DNA from: Dyella sp. C9
GTDB taxonomy: Bacteria; Pseudomonadota; Gammaproteobacteria; Xanthomonadales; Rhodanobacteraceae
NCBI RefSeq assembly: GCF_003332825.1
Contig: NZ_QIRF01000002.1
Location: 186,001 to 250,000, forward strand
Reading direction: 5' to 3'
DNA length: 64,000 nucleotides
Position numbers and translations under genes: made by a program. Of the stretch, positions 35,065 to 43,465 are shown piece by piece. Position 1 is the stretch's first letter; every line of letters starts with the position of its first letter. The notes under the pieces are model-generated. The model was not told the origin of the DNA. It searched no databases and saw only the letters and a program-made list of their open reading frames with translations.

Positions 35065-35994
35065 TTGCAGTTCCGGCATTTACGCTACTTCGTGAAGATC
35101 GTCGAGGCCGGCAGCTTTTCCCGCGCCGCGGCACTGATCCATATCGCCCAGCCTGCCCTGAGCAAGCAGATCGCCGAACTCGAGGACGAGTTTGGCGTCA
35201 CCCTGCTCCATCGCAGCGCGCGCGGCGTGACGCCCACGGCGGCCGGGGATGTGCTCTACCACGAGGCGATCAAGCTGATCCGCCAGGTGGATGACCTGCC
35301 CGGCATCGTGCGCTCCTCTCAGGGCGATATCCAGGGAGTGGTGTGCTTCGGCATGGCCTCGACCATGGCACCCGCGCTCACCGGCAAGATGATGGAGATC
35401 TGCAAGAGCACGCTGCCCAAGGTAACCCTGCGCTTCGTCACGGGAGACAGCCAGACACTGCGTGAGAAGGTGGCGGCGCGGACCATCGACCTGGCGATCG
35501 TGTTCGAGAACACGCCGGAGACCGGCTTCACCCGCGAGGTGCTGTTTCGCCAGCGCCTGTACCTGGCCAGCCGCAAGCAGGGCAAGAGCGCCAAGTCCAC
35601 CTCGCTGGCGGAAATCAACCGCCTTCCCCTGATGTTGCCCACGCCAACCAATGTGCTGCGCCGGGCCCTGGACCGGGAGCTTGCCGCGGTCGGGCTGCAG
35701 GCCGAGCCGATTGCGGAGTCGGACCTGTTCGACGTGGTGCTCTCGGCGGTGGAAACCGGCCTCGGCCACGCCGTGCTGCCCAAGGCGGACTTCTCGGACA
35801 TGCCGGCGCACAAGGACATCGTGACGGTTCCGATCGAGCCGCCGATCTACCTCACGGCCTGCATCATCAGCGCGCGCGACAAGCCGTTGACCCGCGCAGC
35901 CGCCGCCGTGGAATCGCAACTGACCAGCTTTATCCGCAGCCAGGTCGGCGAATCGGCGTTCAAGGGCGTGGAGTGGGTGGACGCCGAGCCATAG
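35065..35994 (+). CDS. LysR-family regulator (Nac/CynR-like)
   Basis: A 309-residue LysR regulator. QFRHLRYFVKIVEAGSFSRA and QPALSKQIAELEDEFGVTLL form the N-terminal winged helix; the type 2 periplasmic-binding-like effector domain runs from about residue 90. SRAAxLIHIAQPALSKQI is typical of the Nac/CynR branch. The start is a TTG with AGGAG 7 nt upstream. There is no divergent partner gene, so its regulated target is unclear. Two small palindromes follow the gene, around 35985-36018. Confidence 0.87.
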   Translation: MQFRHLRYFVKIVEAGSFSRAAALIHIAQPALSKQIAELEDEFGVTLLHRSARGVTPTAAGDVLYHEAIKLIRQVDDLPGIVRSSQGDIQGVVCFGMASTMAPALTGKMMEICKSTLPKVTLRFVTGDSQTLREKVAARTIDLAIVFENTPETGFTREVLFRQRLYLASRKQGKSAKSTSLAEINRLPLMLPTPTNVLRRALDRELAAVGLQAEPIAESDLFDVVLSAVETGLGHAVLPKADFSDMPAHKDIVTVPIEPPIYLTACIISARDKPLTRAAAAVESQLTSFIRSQVGESAFKGVEWVDAEP

Positions 35995-36197
35995 CTGGCA
36001 GTTATGGCTGCATAGCCAAACAGTATTTTCCTTCGCCTTCGGTTTTGCCCAAACTGCGCTGCATCGCACAAGACAGGCCCCGCGCCTAGCCGTACGAACC
36101 GCAGAACCTGGGTTTTCCAGCCAGTGGCCGTGCCGGCGACTGGCCCACACCACCTTATCGCTCGGACCTGCCCTGAACGGGCGGGAACGGAGAAGTC

Positions 36198-37142
36198 ATG
36201 TCTCTCGCTACGCATTCACGCTCGAACCACAAGGACATCGCCACCAAGGCCCAGCTGGCCACGCATGCCCTGCTCCAGCGTTGCGCCGGCAACGCCGACT
36301 GGCGCACGCACGACCTGCTGGCCGACCAGCCCGCCGTGCAGGCCAGGGCCTCGCTATGGACCCACGACGAGGCCTCGACGATCGATTGGGACGCCACCAC
36401 GCCGCTCACCGCCTATACCGTGCTGCTGTTGCTCGAACCGGCCCGCCTGTCGCTGCACAGCGATGCGCACCATCTGGAAGAGCGCCTCTGCGAGGCCGGT
36501 TCGTACTACGTGAGCCGCCCCGGCGAGCACGTCTTCGCCCACAGCACCGGCCGCTGCCGCGCCCTGCACGTGAGCATTCCGGTGCAGCTGTTGTGGTCCG
36601 GCGACGATGCCGGGCGCCTGTGCTTCTCGATGGGCCCCGCGCAAGATATGTTGCTGCTGCAACTGGCGCGCACCCTGCTGGAGATGCAGGGCAAGGCCGG
36701 CGCGACGCATCTGAGCGCGCAGCTCATGGACCTGTTCCTCGACCGGCTGCGCCACCTGCGTGCCGCCGCGGCTCCCAAGGCCACGGCCACCCGCAAGACC
36801 ACGCTGCCAAATTGGCGCCTGCAACGTGTCGACGAATATGTCCACGCGCACCTGTCCGAACACGTCACGCTCAACGACATGGCCAGCGCGGCGGGGCTCT
36901 CGCCGATGCACTTTGCCGCGCAATTTCGCGCCACCACCGGTTACCGACCGCATCACTACCTGTTGTTGTGCCGGATGGAGCACGCCAAGCAGCTGATGGC
37001 GGAAGTGCCGCGCTCCATGCTCGACATCGCGCTGGAGGTGGGCTTCCAGACCCAGTCGCACTTCACCACGGTGTTCAAGCGCCTCACCGGCAAGACACCC
37101 CGTCAATGGCGTGGCGAGGTGATTTCGACCCGCCAGTGCTGA
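36198..37142 (+). CDS. AraC-family transcriptional regulator (paralogue 3)
   Basis: A 314-residue regulator with the double helix-turn-helix at the C-terminus (TLNDMASAAGLSPMHFAAQF and DIALEVGFQTQSHFTTVFKR). The N-terminal domain has cupin-like stretches (SYYVSRPGEHVFAH). GGAG-like GGAACGGAGAAG precedes the ATG. It is convergent with the desaturase operon and probably not its regulator, since that operon has its own TetR protein. DNA-binding domain closely related to paralogues 1 and 2. Confidence 0.88.
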   Translation: MSLATHSRSNHKDIATKAQLATHALLQRCAGNADWRTHDLLADQPAVQARASLWTHDEASTIDWDATTPLTAYTVLLLLEPARLSLHSDAHHLEERLCEAGSYYVSRPGEHVFAHSTGRCRALHVSIPVQLLWSGDDAGRLCFSMGPAQDMLLLQLARTLLEMQGKAGATHLSAQLMDLFLDRLRHLRAAAAPKATATRKTTLPNWRLQRVDEYVHAHLSEHVTLNDMASAAGLSPMHFAAQFRATTGYRPHHYLLLCRMEHAKQLMAEVPRSMLDIALEVGFQTQSHFTTVFKRLTGKTPRQWRGEVISTRQC

Positions 37143-37451
37143 GCACTCCCTCCGTGGAACACCGCTTCGCGGAAGGCGTGTTTGCCGCGAAGCACCCGGC
37201 AAAAGCACAACGTAGCAAGCATCCGGCACTGGCCCGTGCGACAGGAGCCGCGTGAGCGACTCTTGCCTCATGCCTCATTCCTCATTCCCCTCGCAGGGGA
37301 CAAGGGAAAGCTGACGCGTATCGCGCGCTCGACGATGCCGCGTACGCCATGCCATGCAAGCAGCAGGGCCACCGCCGGTCACAGTAAACCAGCCATGGCC
37401 CAGCGCGAGCATCGCAGCGAACGCTCAAGCGTGATAACGACGCGGCGCGAG
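37143..37451. other. Convergent intergenic region
   Basis: No gene seen. It contains the hairpin at 37164-37193 and otherwise mixed GC-rich sequence between the AraC gene and the desaturase gene. Confidence 0.5.
37164..37193 (+). terminator. Hairpin behind AraC paralogue 3
   Basis: GCTTCGCGG, 12 nt, CCGCGAAGC: a perfect 9-bp stem 21 nt after the stop codon. No T-run follows. Confidence 0.5.
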
Positions 37452-38576
37452 CTAGCCCACCGTCAATGGCCGCGCCGGGCCGGGTTTGCTGGGAAATGCA
37501 TGGCGCAGGATCCGCCACACGACCGTGCCGAACTGCCTGGCCAGCGAACCCGAGTTGTAGTGCTGGCCATAGCGTGCGCAGATCTCGCGGACTTCCACCG
37601 CCATCGCAGCGTAGCGGTTCGCCGGGACATCCGGATAGAAATGGTGCTCGATCTGGTGGCTGAGGTTGCCGCTCCACAGGTTCATCAGTCGCCCGCCGGT
37701 GAGGTTGGACGAGCCGCGCAGCTGGCGCAGATACCAGTGCCCCCGGGTTTCGTTCTGCACGCATTCCTTCGGAAACACTTCCGCATCGGCGGTGAAGTGG
37801 CCACAGAAGATGATCACGTAGGTCCACACATTGCGGATCAGGTTGGCCACGACGTTGCCCAGCAACACCGGCAGGAAGTACGGCCCCGCCAGCAGCGGGA
37901 AAAAGACGTAATCCTTGAGCAGCTGCTTGCCGACCTTCCTAGCCACCGGGGTGGTCATCTTCCACAGTTCGCGCCCTTCCATCCGCCCCGCCAGCCAGCG
38001 ACCGATGCGCAGGTCCTGCATGGCAACGCCCCACTCGAACAGCAGCGCGAACACCACCGCCACGAGCGGCTGCAACAGGTAGAACGGCTTCCAGCGCTGC
38101 TCGGGAAAGATGCGCAACAGGCCGTAGCCAATGTCGTCGTCCATTCCCCGCACATTGGTCCAGGTGTGGTGGCTGTAGTTGTGCGTCTTGCGCCAGTTGT
38201 CGCTGGTGCCGACGATGTCCCATTCATAGCTGAGCCCGTGCAACGACGGGTCGCCCATCCAGTCGTACTGGCCATGCATCACGTTGTGGCCAAGCTCCAT
38301 GTTCTCCAGGATCTTGGACAACCCGAGCAGCACCGTTCCCACGATGCACAGCGGCCACAGCAGCTGCGGCAGCACGGTGCAGCCCAGCACCGCGCCCGCC
38401 ATCAGCGTCACGCGGCCGCCCAGCCCCAGCCAGCGCACGCCGGCGACGATCCGGCGGATGTAGTCGGCATCGCGCTGGCCGAGTGACGCCAGCGTGCGGG
38501 CGCGCAGGGCGTCCAGTTCCTCGCCGAAACGGTTCAGTTCGTCCACGCTCAGGGGACGGCTATTGATCTTGGACAT
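37452..38576 (-). CDS. Membrane fatty acid (acyl) desaturase
   Basis: A 374-residue membrane di-iron desaturase with all three His boxes: HNVMH, HNYSHH and HQIEHH (in GNLSHQIEHHFYPD), plus four hydrophobic spans in two pairs. It introduces a double bond into a long-chain acyl group and needs an electron donor. The ferredoxin-reductase gene 5 nt upstream supplies that donor. The layout matches the DesC/DesB systems that pseudomonads place under DesT. Start ATG at 38576. Confidence 0.92.
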   Translation of the reverse strand: MSKINSRPLSVDELNRFGEELDALRARTLASLGQRDADYIRRIVAGVRWLGLGGRVTLMAGAVLGCTVLPQLLWPLCIVGTVLLGLSKILENMELGHNVMHGQYDWMGDPSLHGLSYEWDIVGTSDNWRKTHNYSHHTWTNVRGMDDDIGYGLLRIFPEQRWKPFYLLQPLVAVVFALLFEWGVAMQDLRIGRWLAGRMEGRELWKMTTPVARKVGKQLLKDYVFFPLLAGPYFLPVLLGNVVANLIRNVWTYVIIFCGHFTADAEVFPKECVQNETRGHWYLRQLRGSSNLTGGRLMNLWSGNLSHQIEHHFYPDVPANRYAAMAVEVREICARYGQHYNSGSLARQFGTVVWRILRHAFPSKPGPARPLTVG

Positions 38577-38581
38577 GGCTT

Positions 38582-39673
38582 TTAAAGTTCCAGGGAAAGA
38601 TCGCTTTGCGCCGCATGCATGCACAGTCGCAAAGCCTGGGTGGGTTCGTGCTGGATGCCGCGGTCGTGCAGGTGGCGCGTGGCGCCCTCCGGCTTGACGC
38701 AGGCACAGGTGTTGCAGATGCCCATGCGGCAACCGTGCCGCGGCGTGACGCCCTGCTCCTCCAGCGCTTCGAGCAGCGATTTGTTCCGTGCGATGTCCAG
38801 TGTTCGGCCGCTTCGCAGCAGGGTCACGCGCACGCGGCCCTGGTCGCTTGCATCCACCAGGCGCGGCGGGGGGCTGAAGGCTTCCGCCTGGAACGACAGG
38901 CAACGCTCGCCAAGCAGCTCGCGGGCACGTTCGACGAAGCCGTGGGGACCGCAGGCCAGCACATGGGCCTGCTCGTCGCCAGGCAGCAGCGCGGCCAGGT
39001 GACCCGGTTCGATCCGGCCCTCCCGCTCATCGGCGGCCCGCGCGGCCTCTCCGGTCAGCATGAAGTGCACGCTGAAGTTTGGGTGGGACGCCGCCAGGGC
39101 CCGCAAGGCCGCAGCCTGCACCAGCTCGGCGCGCGCCCGGGCCCAGCAGGCCAGCCGCACCGGCTGCGCAAACCCGTTCTCCGCCTGCGCGTTGACCAGG
39201 GCCAACATGGGCGTGATGCCGCTGCCCGCGGCCAGCAGCAGGCAAGGCGCCGCATCGTTCGGCACGGCCAGCTCGCCGAATGCCTGGCCCAGCGACAACA
39301 CGCTGCCCACCGGGATGGCCTGCAGGTGCTGGCTGACCTTGCCACCTTGCACTGCTTTGACGGTGATCCGCAGGCGGCCATCCGCATTCGGCCTATCCGA
39401 CGCGCTGTAGGAGCGGGTGTAACGCACGCCCTCGATCTCCACCCCGACATTCACGTGCTGCCCCGCCCGGAAGCCACGGAAATGGCGGTTCGGCTTGAGC
39501 ACCAGCGTGGTGACGCCCTCGGCCTCGATACGGCGTTCCACCACCCGTGCCCTCGCCTGATCCCAGGACCACAGCGGATTCAGGCGGGACAGCCAGAAGT
39601 CGAGTACGGCAGGAGGTGCCCACACCGCGTTCAGGCGGGACAGCAGGGTGCGTTGGGGGATGGCGGTTTCCAT
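38582..39673 (-). CDS. Flavin ferredoxin reductase with C-terminal 2Fe-2S domain
   Basis: A 363-residue hybrid reductase. RYTRSYSASD is the FAD-binding RxYS motif, LLAAGSGITPMLAL the NAD(P)-binding GxGxxP region, and CRMGICNTCACV with a later Cys in LRLCMHA the plant-type 2Fe-2S cluster. It passes electrons from NAD(P)H to the desaturase in the same operon. I choose the ATG at 39673, because an upstream ATG lies inside the operator array. TATAAT on the minus strand (39685-39680) sits only about 7 nt before this ATG, so the message may be leaderless. Confidence 0.9.
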   Translation of the reverse strand: METAIPQRTLLSRLNAVWAPPAVLDFWLSRLNPLWSWDQARARVVERRIEAEGVTTLVLKPNRHFRGFRAGQHVNVGVEIEGVRYTRSYSASDRPNADGRLRITVKAVQGGKVSQHLQAIPVGSVLSLGQAFGELAVPNDAAPCLLLAAGSGITPMLALVNAQAENGFAQPVRLACWARARAELVQAAALRALAASHPNFSVHFMLTGEAARAADEREGRIEPGHLAALLPGDEQAHVLACGPHGFVERARELLGERCLSFQAEAFSPPPRLVDASDQGRVRVTLLRSGRTLDIARNKSLLEALEEQGVTPRHGCRMGICNTCACVKPEGATRHLHDRGIQHEPTQALRLCMHAAQSDLSLEL

Positions 39674-39681
39674 CGGCCGAT

Positions 39682-39719
39682 TATACGCTTGTATATACAT
39701 GTGTATATACGATCGTATA
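39682..39719. promoter_or_regulatory. Three phased TATAC-N4-GTATA palindromes: FabR/DesT-type operator array
   Basis: TATAC-GCTT-GTATA (39682-39695), TATAC-ATGT-GTATA (39694-39707) and TATAC-GATC-GTATA (39706-39719) follow each other with a strict 12-bp period and share two bases at each junction. The array covers the -10 region of the reductase-desaturase operon and lies 44 bp before the repressor start. Confidence 0.8.
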
Positions 39720-39763
39720 GACGCGTGTCTGCTACCCTCTGTTCAGCTGATTTCGCCGGCGCC

Positions 39764-40408
39764 ATGACCCAGACCACCACGACCCTCGATGCCCCCGAGA
39801 GCGGGCGCAAGCACCAGATCAGCCGCGATGACCTGCTGATGGCGGCCCTGCGGCTGCTTGGACCGCACCGCAGCGTGTCCAGCCTTGGCTTGCGCGAGGT
39901 GGCGCGCGAAGCCGACATCGCCCCCAACAGCTTCTATCGCCATTTCCGCGACATCGACGACCTGGCCGTCGCCCTTATCGAGCTGTCCGGCGAGGCCTTG
40001 CGCAAGGTGGTCGACCAGGCGCGCATGAACACGGTGAGCGGCACCGCCGTGGTGCGCGGCTCGGTCGAAGCGTTCGTGTCGCAGCTGCGTTCACCGGACG
40101 GGCTGCTGCAGGTGCTGCTGCGTGAAGGCAGCGCCGGCTCAGACGCCTTCAAGCGCGCAGTCGATCGACAGCTCGATTTCTTCGAGGAGGAGCTGCGGGT
40201 CGAACTGGTGCGCCTGACCGAAGCCGCCGACCAACCCCTGCACGACCCGGCGCTGGCCGCCAAGGCCATCACGCGCCTGATCTTTGCGATGGGCGCGCAT
40301 GCGCTGGACCAGCCGCCGGAAGATGACGCGCAACTGATCCACCAGATGACGCAGATGGTGACGATGATATTGCTCGGTTCACGCCACCTTCGAGCACGCG
40401 CGGGCTGA
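39764..40408 (+). CDS. FabR/DesT-type TetR repressor of unsaturated fatty acid genes
   Basis: A 214-residue TetR regulator. SRDDLLMAALRLLGPHRSVS and LREVAREADIAPNSFYRHFRDIDDL give the helix-turn-helix; APNSFYRHFRD is characteristic of FabR and DesT. The C-terminal half would sense acyl-CoA or acyl-ACP saturation. It is divergent from the desaturase operon and shares the three-palindrome operator with it, so it probably represses both that operon and itself. Confidence 0.88.
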   Translation: MTQTTTTLDAPESGRKHQISRDDLLMAALRLLGPHRSVSSLGLREVAREADIAPNSFYRHFRDIDDLAVALIELSGEALRKVVDQARMNTVSGTAVVRGSVEAFVSQLRSPDGLLQVLLREGSAGSDAFKRAVDRQLDFFEEELRVELVRLTEAADQPLHDPALAAKAITRLIFAMGAHALDQPPEDDAQLIHQMTQMVTMILLGSRHLRARAG

Positions 40409-40559
40409 ACTGTGTTCGCGGGCAAGCCGGGCGCGGAAGCATGCGTGAGGCGATTCCAACGGGCGCGCTGCCTGCCCCCGGCCTGCCGTTTGAAAGCTTG
40501 GCGCGGGTATGGGAGTCCACCATGCGACTTCGAAGCCCGCGACCACCGATAATGGAAAC

Positions 40560-41297
40560 ATGCACAACCAAGCAGACTCGCTCGTTTCAACGCCGATTGA
40601 GCAGGTGACTTCGTCCGGATTCGCTTTCGTGGAGGGCGAGCGCATGCGGCAGTTGCTCGCCTCGGCCGGCGAACTGACGGACTGGTCGGCCTTTGCAGAA
40701 AGCTGGAACCACCTGGGGCCCGATGAATACCTGGCGGCCAAGGGCCGGTTCCGCCGCAGGCGCCACGCGACGTTTTCCGCCGGTTCCGATGGCGCGATTG
40801 AGCCACAGCCGCATCAGGCGCACTTCCAAAGCCTGCAGTACAACGCGCTGCAGGGCGATATCCAGCGCTGGTTCGAGCCCATCGACGCATCCATCGCCAA
40901 CGGCGCCACCATGCGCAGCATCCTGCAGTTCTGCCATGAGTTCTTCGGCAAGGTGGCGCCGCCGCCCCTGCGCTGGCATATCGAAGTGCATCAGTTCCGC
41001 ATCGAAGCCACGGCAGACACCGCCGGAGAGCCGACGCCGGAGGGAAGCCACCGCGATGGCGTGGATTACGTGCTGGTGCTCCTGGTGAATCGCCAAAACA
41101 TCGCCAGCGGCACGACCACCATCCACTCACCCGACGGACGACTGCTCGGCGACTTCACCCTGACCCACCCACTGGACGCCGCACTGATCGACGATCACCG
41201 CGTCTATCACGGCGTGACCGCGGTGCGCCCATTCGCGGCGGATGAACCCGCGTTTCGCGATGTGCTGGTGGTGACGTTCAAGGCGACAGCGCGCTAG
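40560..41297 (+). CDS. 2-oxoglutarate/Fe(II) dioxygenase family protein
   Basis: A 245-residue protein of the 2OG-Fe dioxygenase family known for free L-amino-acid hydroxylases such as isoleucine dioxygenase. EGSHRDGVDYVLVLLV gives the metal-binding His-x-Asp, LIDDHRVYHGVTAV the distal His, and FRDVLVVTF the 2OG-binding Arg. I choose the ATG at 40560 (GGAAAC precedes it); an upstream ATG would add 17 polar residues. Likely hydroxylates an amino acid or similar small molecule; the substrate is open. Confidence 0.82.
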   Translation: MHNQADSLVSTPIEQVTSSGFAFVEGERMRQLLASAGELTDWSAFAESWNHLGPDEYLAAKGRFRRRRHATFSAGSDGAIEPQPHQAHFQSLQYNALQGDIQRWFEPIDASIANGATMRSILQFCHEFFGKVAPPPLRWHIEVHQFRIEATADTAGEPTPEGSHRDGVDYVLVLLVNRQNIASGTTTIHSPDGRLLGDFTLTHPLDAALIDDHRVYHGVTAVRPFAADEPAFRDVLVVTFKATAR

Positions 41298-41561
41298 CCA
41301 GGGCACACAGCCGGCGCCACGAAATGCCACCGGATCACAACGCTTCCGCAGTGTCATCGCGCGTTGTTCGGTCGGTGAAATCGCCGCCAGATGCCACCAT
41401 CCAGCGGCAGCGCCGCAACACGCTGCCGCCGCAGGTCTGCATTTCCGTAGAAATGCCGGACCTTGGGCGGTCTTGAGCCTGAGGTCGCCGCGAATCCATG
41501 GCGAATCCCGACAGCTCCGACTTGACGTGCATCCGCAGCACGCAGACCCGCAGGCTTGTCC

Positions 41562-42776
41562 TTAGATCAGATCCCTCAAGCGGATGGCCGCTGAGAGGTC
41601 ACGTCCATGCCTGCGTAGCGTGAGCACCACGACCGTGTCGCCCGACACCGAAAGCGCCTTGCGGGCGCCCCAGATCCTGAGGTCACGCACATCGCGGCCA
41701 TCCACGGCCTCGATGACATCACCCTTGCGGACACCCGCCCGGTCCGCCGGAGACCCGGCCACCACTTCGTGGACCACGATGTTCTGGAGTCCCTCGCCGT
41801 TCGCAACAAGGAAGGCGCCGCTACGGTCAAACCCCTCGACCGGCGCCGGCTCGCGTGGCTCCAGGACGATCGTCCGGTGCGGGTAGTCGACGATGACGCG
41901 ATAGCGCTGCAGAAATCCCGCACCCAACAACGCGTCGTAGCCGCCGCCACGCAGGGTGCCATTCACCGAGAGCCCCGCAATCAAGTCGGTACCCTCCACG
42001 CCGTTGCCCACCTTCAGCCCGGCCAGTCTGGTGAAGGCATAGCGGGTTTCCCCACCCACGCCGGCACCCAGCGGTTCGACCACGGTCGGCCCCACGCGGG
42101 CCAGAAGCCTGTGCTCCCTGACGAAGGGCTCGGCGACCAGCAGATCGGCCTTGGCCCCCAGGTCGATCAGCAACCGCAGCGGCAGGCGGGCCCCGTCCGC
42201 AAGCGCGAGTTCGCCCTGCACCACCGGGTCCCCATCCACGAACTGGAACGGGAGCCGCGCACCCTGACCGTGGTAGGCGAATATCGAGGGGTCGTGCAAG
42301 ACGAGTGCACGCGTGGTGAAATCGATCTCGACTACATGCGCCATGAAGAACGGCGCGCCGATGACGCCCTTGATATCCAGCCCGTTGTAAGGCCTCAGAA
42401 CCCGGTTGATCGGCGCGACATCAGCGGACTCGACCTCCAGCGGCACCCCGCCGACCGTCATGGATACGCCGCCACCGTTGCCGGTCGCCATGCTGCCACG
42501 TCCCGCGCCGTGCTCGGCATGCACGGAGGTCGCGCGCATCCCCAGGGCACCAGCCGCTGCCGTATCGATCATCACGTCGTCGGCGCCCGTATCGAGCACG
42601 CACTCGCCACGCTGCGCGCCGCTCGTCGCGTCCACGTAGACCCGGAGATCCTCGAAGCGGAAAGGAATGGACACGTCTGACGCGACCGAGCAGGTGGACA
42701 AGGTGACGACGCAAAGGCCGAACACCGCGCCAGCGACGGTTTTGGGCGTTCGCCGCGACGGCCATGGGAATGACAT
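41562..42776 (-). CDS. Exported retropepsin-like aspartyl protease with PDZ domain
   Basis: A 404-residue protein with a signal peptide ending near SVAS. Two pepsin-like halves follow: the first has the canonical VLDTGADDVMID, while the second has LIDLGAKADLL, where the Thr of DTG is Leu. A PDZ domain occupies the last 90 residues (QNIVVHEVVAGSPADRAGVRKGD). Proteins of this architecture are presumed periplasmic proteases. The altered second active-site motif may reduce activity. A 314-bp gap separates it from the divergent BlaI-type gene. Confidence 0.82.
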   Translation of the reverse strand: MSFPWPSRRTPKTVAGAVFGLCVVTLSTCSVASDVSIPFRFEDLRVYVDATSGAQRGECVLDTGADDVMIDTAAAGALGMRATSVHAEHGAGRGSMATGNGGGVSMTVGGVPLEVESADVAPINRVLRPYNGLDIKGVIGAPFFMAHVVEIDFTTRALVLHDPSIFAYHGQGARLPFQFVDGDPVVQGELALADGARLPLRLLIDLGAKADLLVAEPFVREHRLLARVGPTVVEPLGAGVGGETRYAFTRLAGLKVGNGVEGTDLIAGLSVNGTLRGGGYDALLGAGFLQRYRVIVDYPHRTIVLEPREPAPVEGFDRSGAFLVANGEGLQNIVVHEVVAGSPADRAGVRKGDVIEAVDGRDVRDLRIWGARKALSVSGDTVVVLTLRRHGRDLSAAIRLRDLI

Positions 42777-43090
42777 GCTGCGCCTCCGACCGGCCGGGAG
42801 GCGCCGGGTATGACAGTGACTGATCCGGCAACACTAGAGCGTCGAATCGCGCGCGTCCACACGCGCTTGGCGATTCCCGCCCATGGGCCGAAGCGACGGA
42901 CCCAGCGAGCCGGCATCGTCCATTCACCAGCAAGCGCGTGACATCCCGAGGAGCAGGAGTCGAAGCATTTCGTCGCTCAACGCGGTGCCCCCTGTCTCAT
43001 CGGCCGCACGACCTACTAAATATATAGTTGACAACTCCGCCTCGCGGGGGTCTTAATAACTATAAGATTAGTAGATGGGCAGGTATGCGC
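42777..43090. other. Divergent regulatory region of the protease and BlaI-BlaR1-type genes
   Basis: No gene seen. The right end (43012-43080) is AT-rich and carries the promoter and two operators of the BlaI-type gene. The left end shows nothing notable. Confidence 0.6.
43015..43072 (+). promoter_or_regulatory. BlaI-type promoter flanked by two ACTA-N6-TAGT operators
   Basis: ACTA-AATATA-TAGT (43015-43028) and ACTA-TAAGAT-TAGT (43059-43072) are inverted repeats whose starts are 44 bp apart. TTGACA at 43028-43033 is a perfect -35, and TCTTAAT around 43051-43057 is the likely -10. The first operator touches the -35 and the second lies near the transcription start. BlaI/MecI sites have the related form TACTACA-TGTAGTA. 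Confidence 0.75.
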
Positions 43091-43465
43091 ATGAAGATCT
43101 CGCTGACGGACCGGGAAGCCGACGTCATTCAGGTGCTGTGGGATCACGGGCCATCGCTGGTGTCGGAGGTTCGCGGGCGTCTGGCGGATGAGCTGGCGTA
43201 CACGACCGTACTCACCGTGCTCCGCACCCTTGAGGCCAAGGACTACGTCAATCATGACGAAGAAGGCCGGGGGCACCGCTACTTCGCCACCATCAAGCAG
43301 CAGACGGCCCGAAAGAGCGCACTGCAACACCTGACCAACAAGTTCTTCAACGGCTCCGCCGAGCTCCTGCTGACTCACCTGGTGTCCGAGCAGAAGCTCA
43401 GCCCGGAGCAAATGGCGCGCATGCGGACATTGCTGGCGGAGAGGCTGGGCAAGGAGAAGCCCTGA
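43091..43465 (+). CDS. BlaI/MecI-family repressor
   Basis: A 124-residue winged-helix repressor. ISLTDREADVIQVLWDHGP is the family N-terminus and YTTVLTVLRTLEAKDYVNH the recognition helix and wing, followed by the dimerisation helices (SEQKLSPEQMARMRTLLAER). The ATG at 43091 has GGCAGG 7 nt upstream; an ATG 6 nt earlier is possible. It overlaps the start of the M56 peptidase gene by 1 nt (TGATG). It probably represses its own operon through the two palindromes upstream until cleaved. Confidence 0.9.
   Translation: MKISLTDREADVIQVLWDHGPSLVSEVRGRLADELAYTTVLTVLRTLEAKDYVNHDEEGRGHRYFATIKQQTARKSALQHLTNKFFNGSAELLLTHLVSEQKLSPEQMARMRTLLAERLGKEKP

Noticed and set aside
36005..36018. TGGCT-GCAT-AGCCA palindrome behind the LysR gene
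   Set aside because: Too short to call a terminator and not located at a promoter of an evident target; may be chance.
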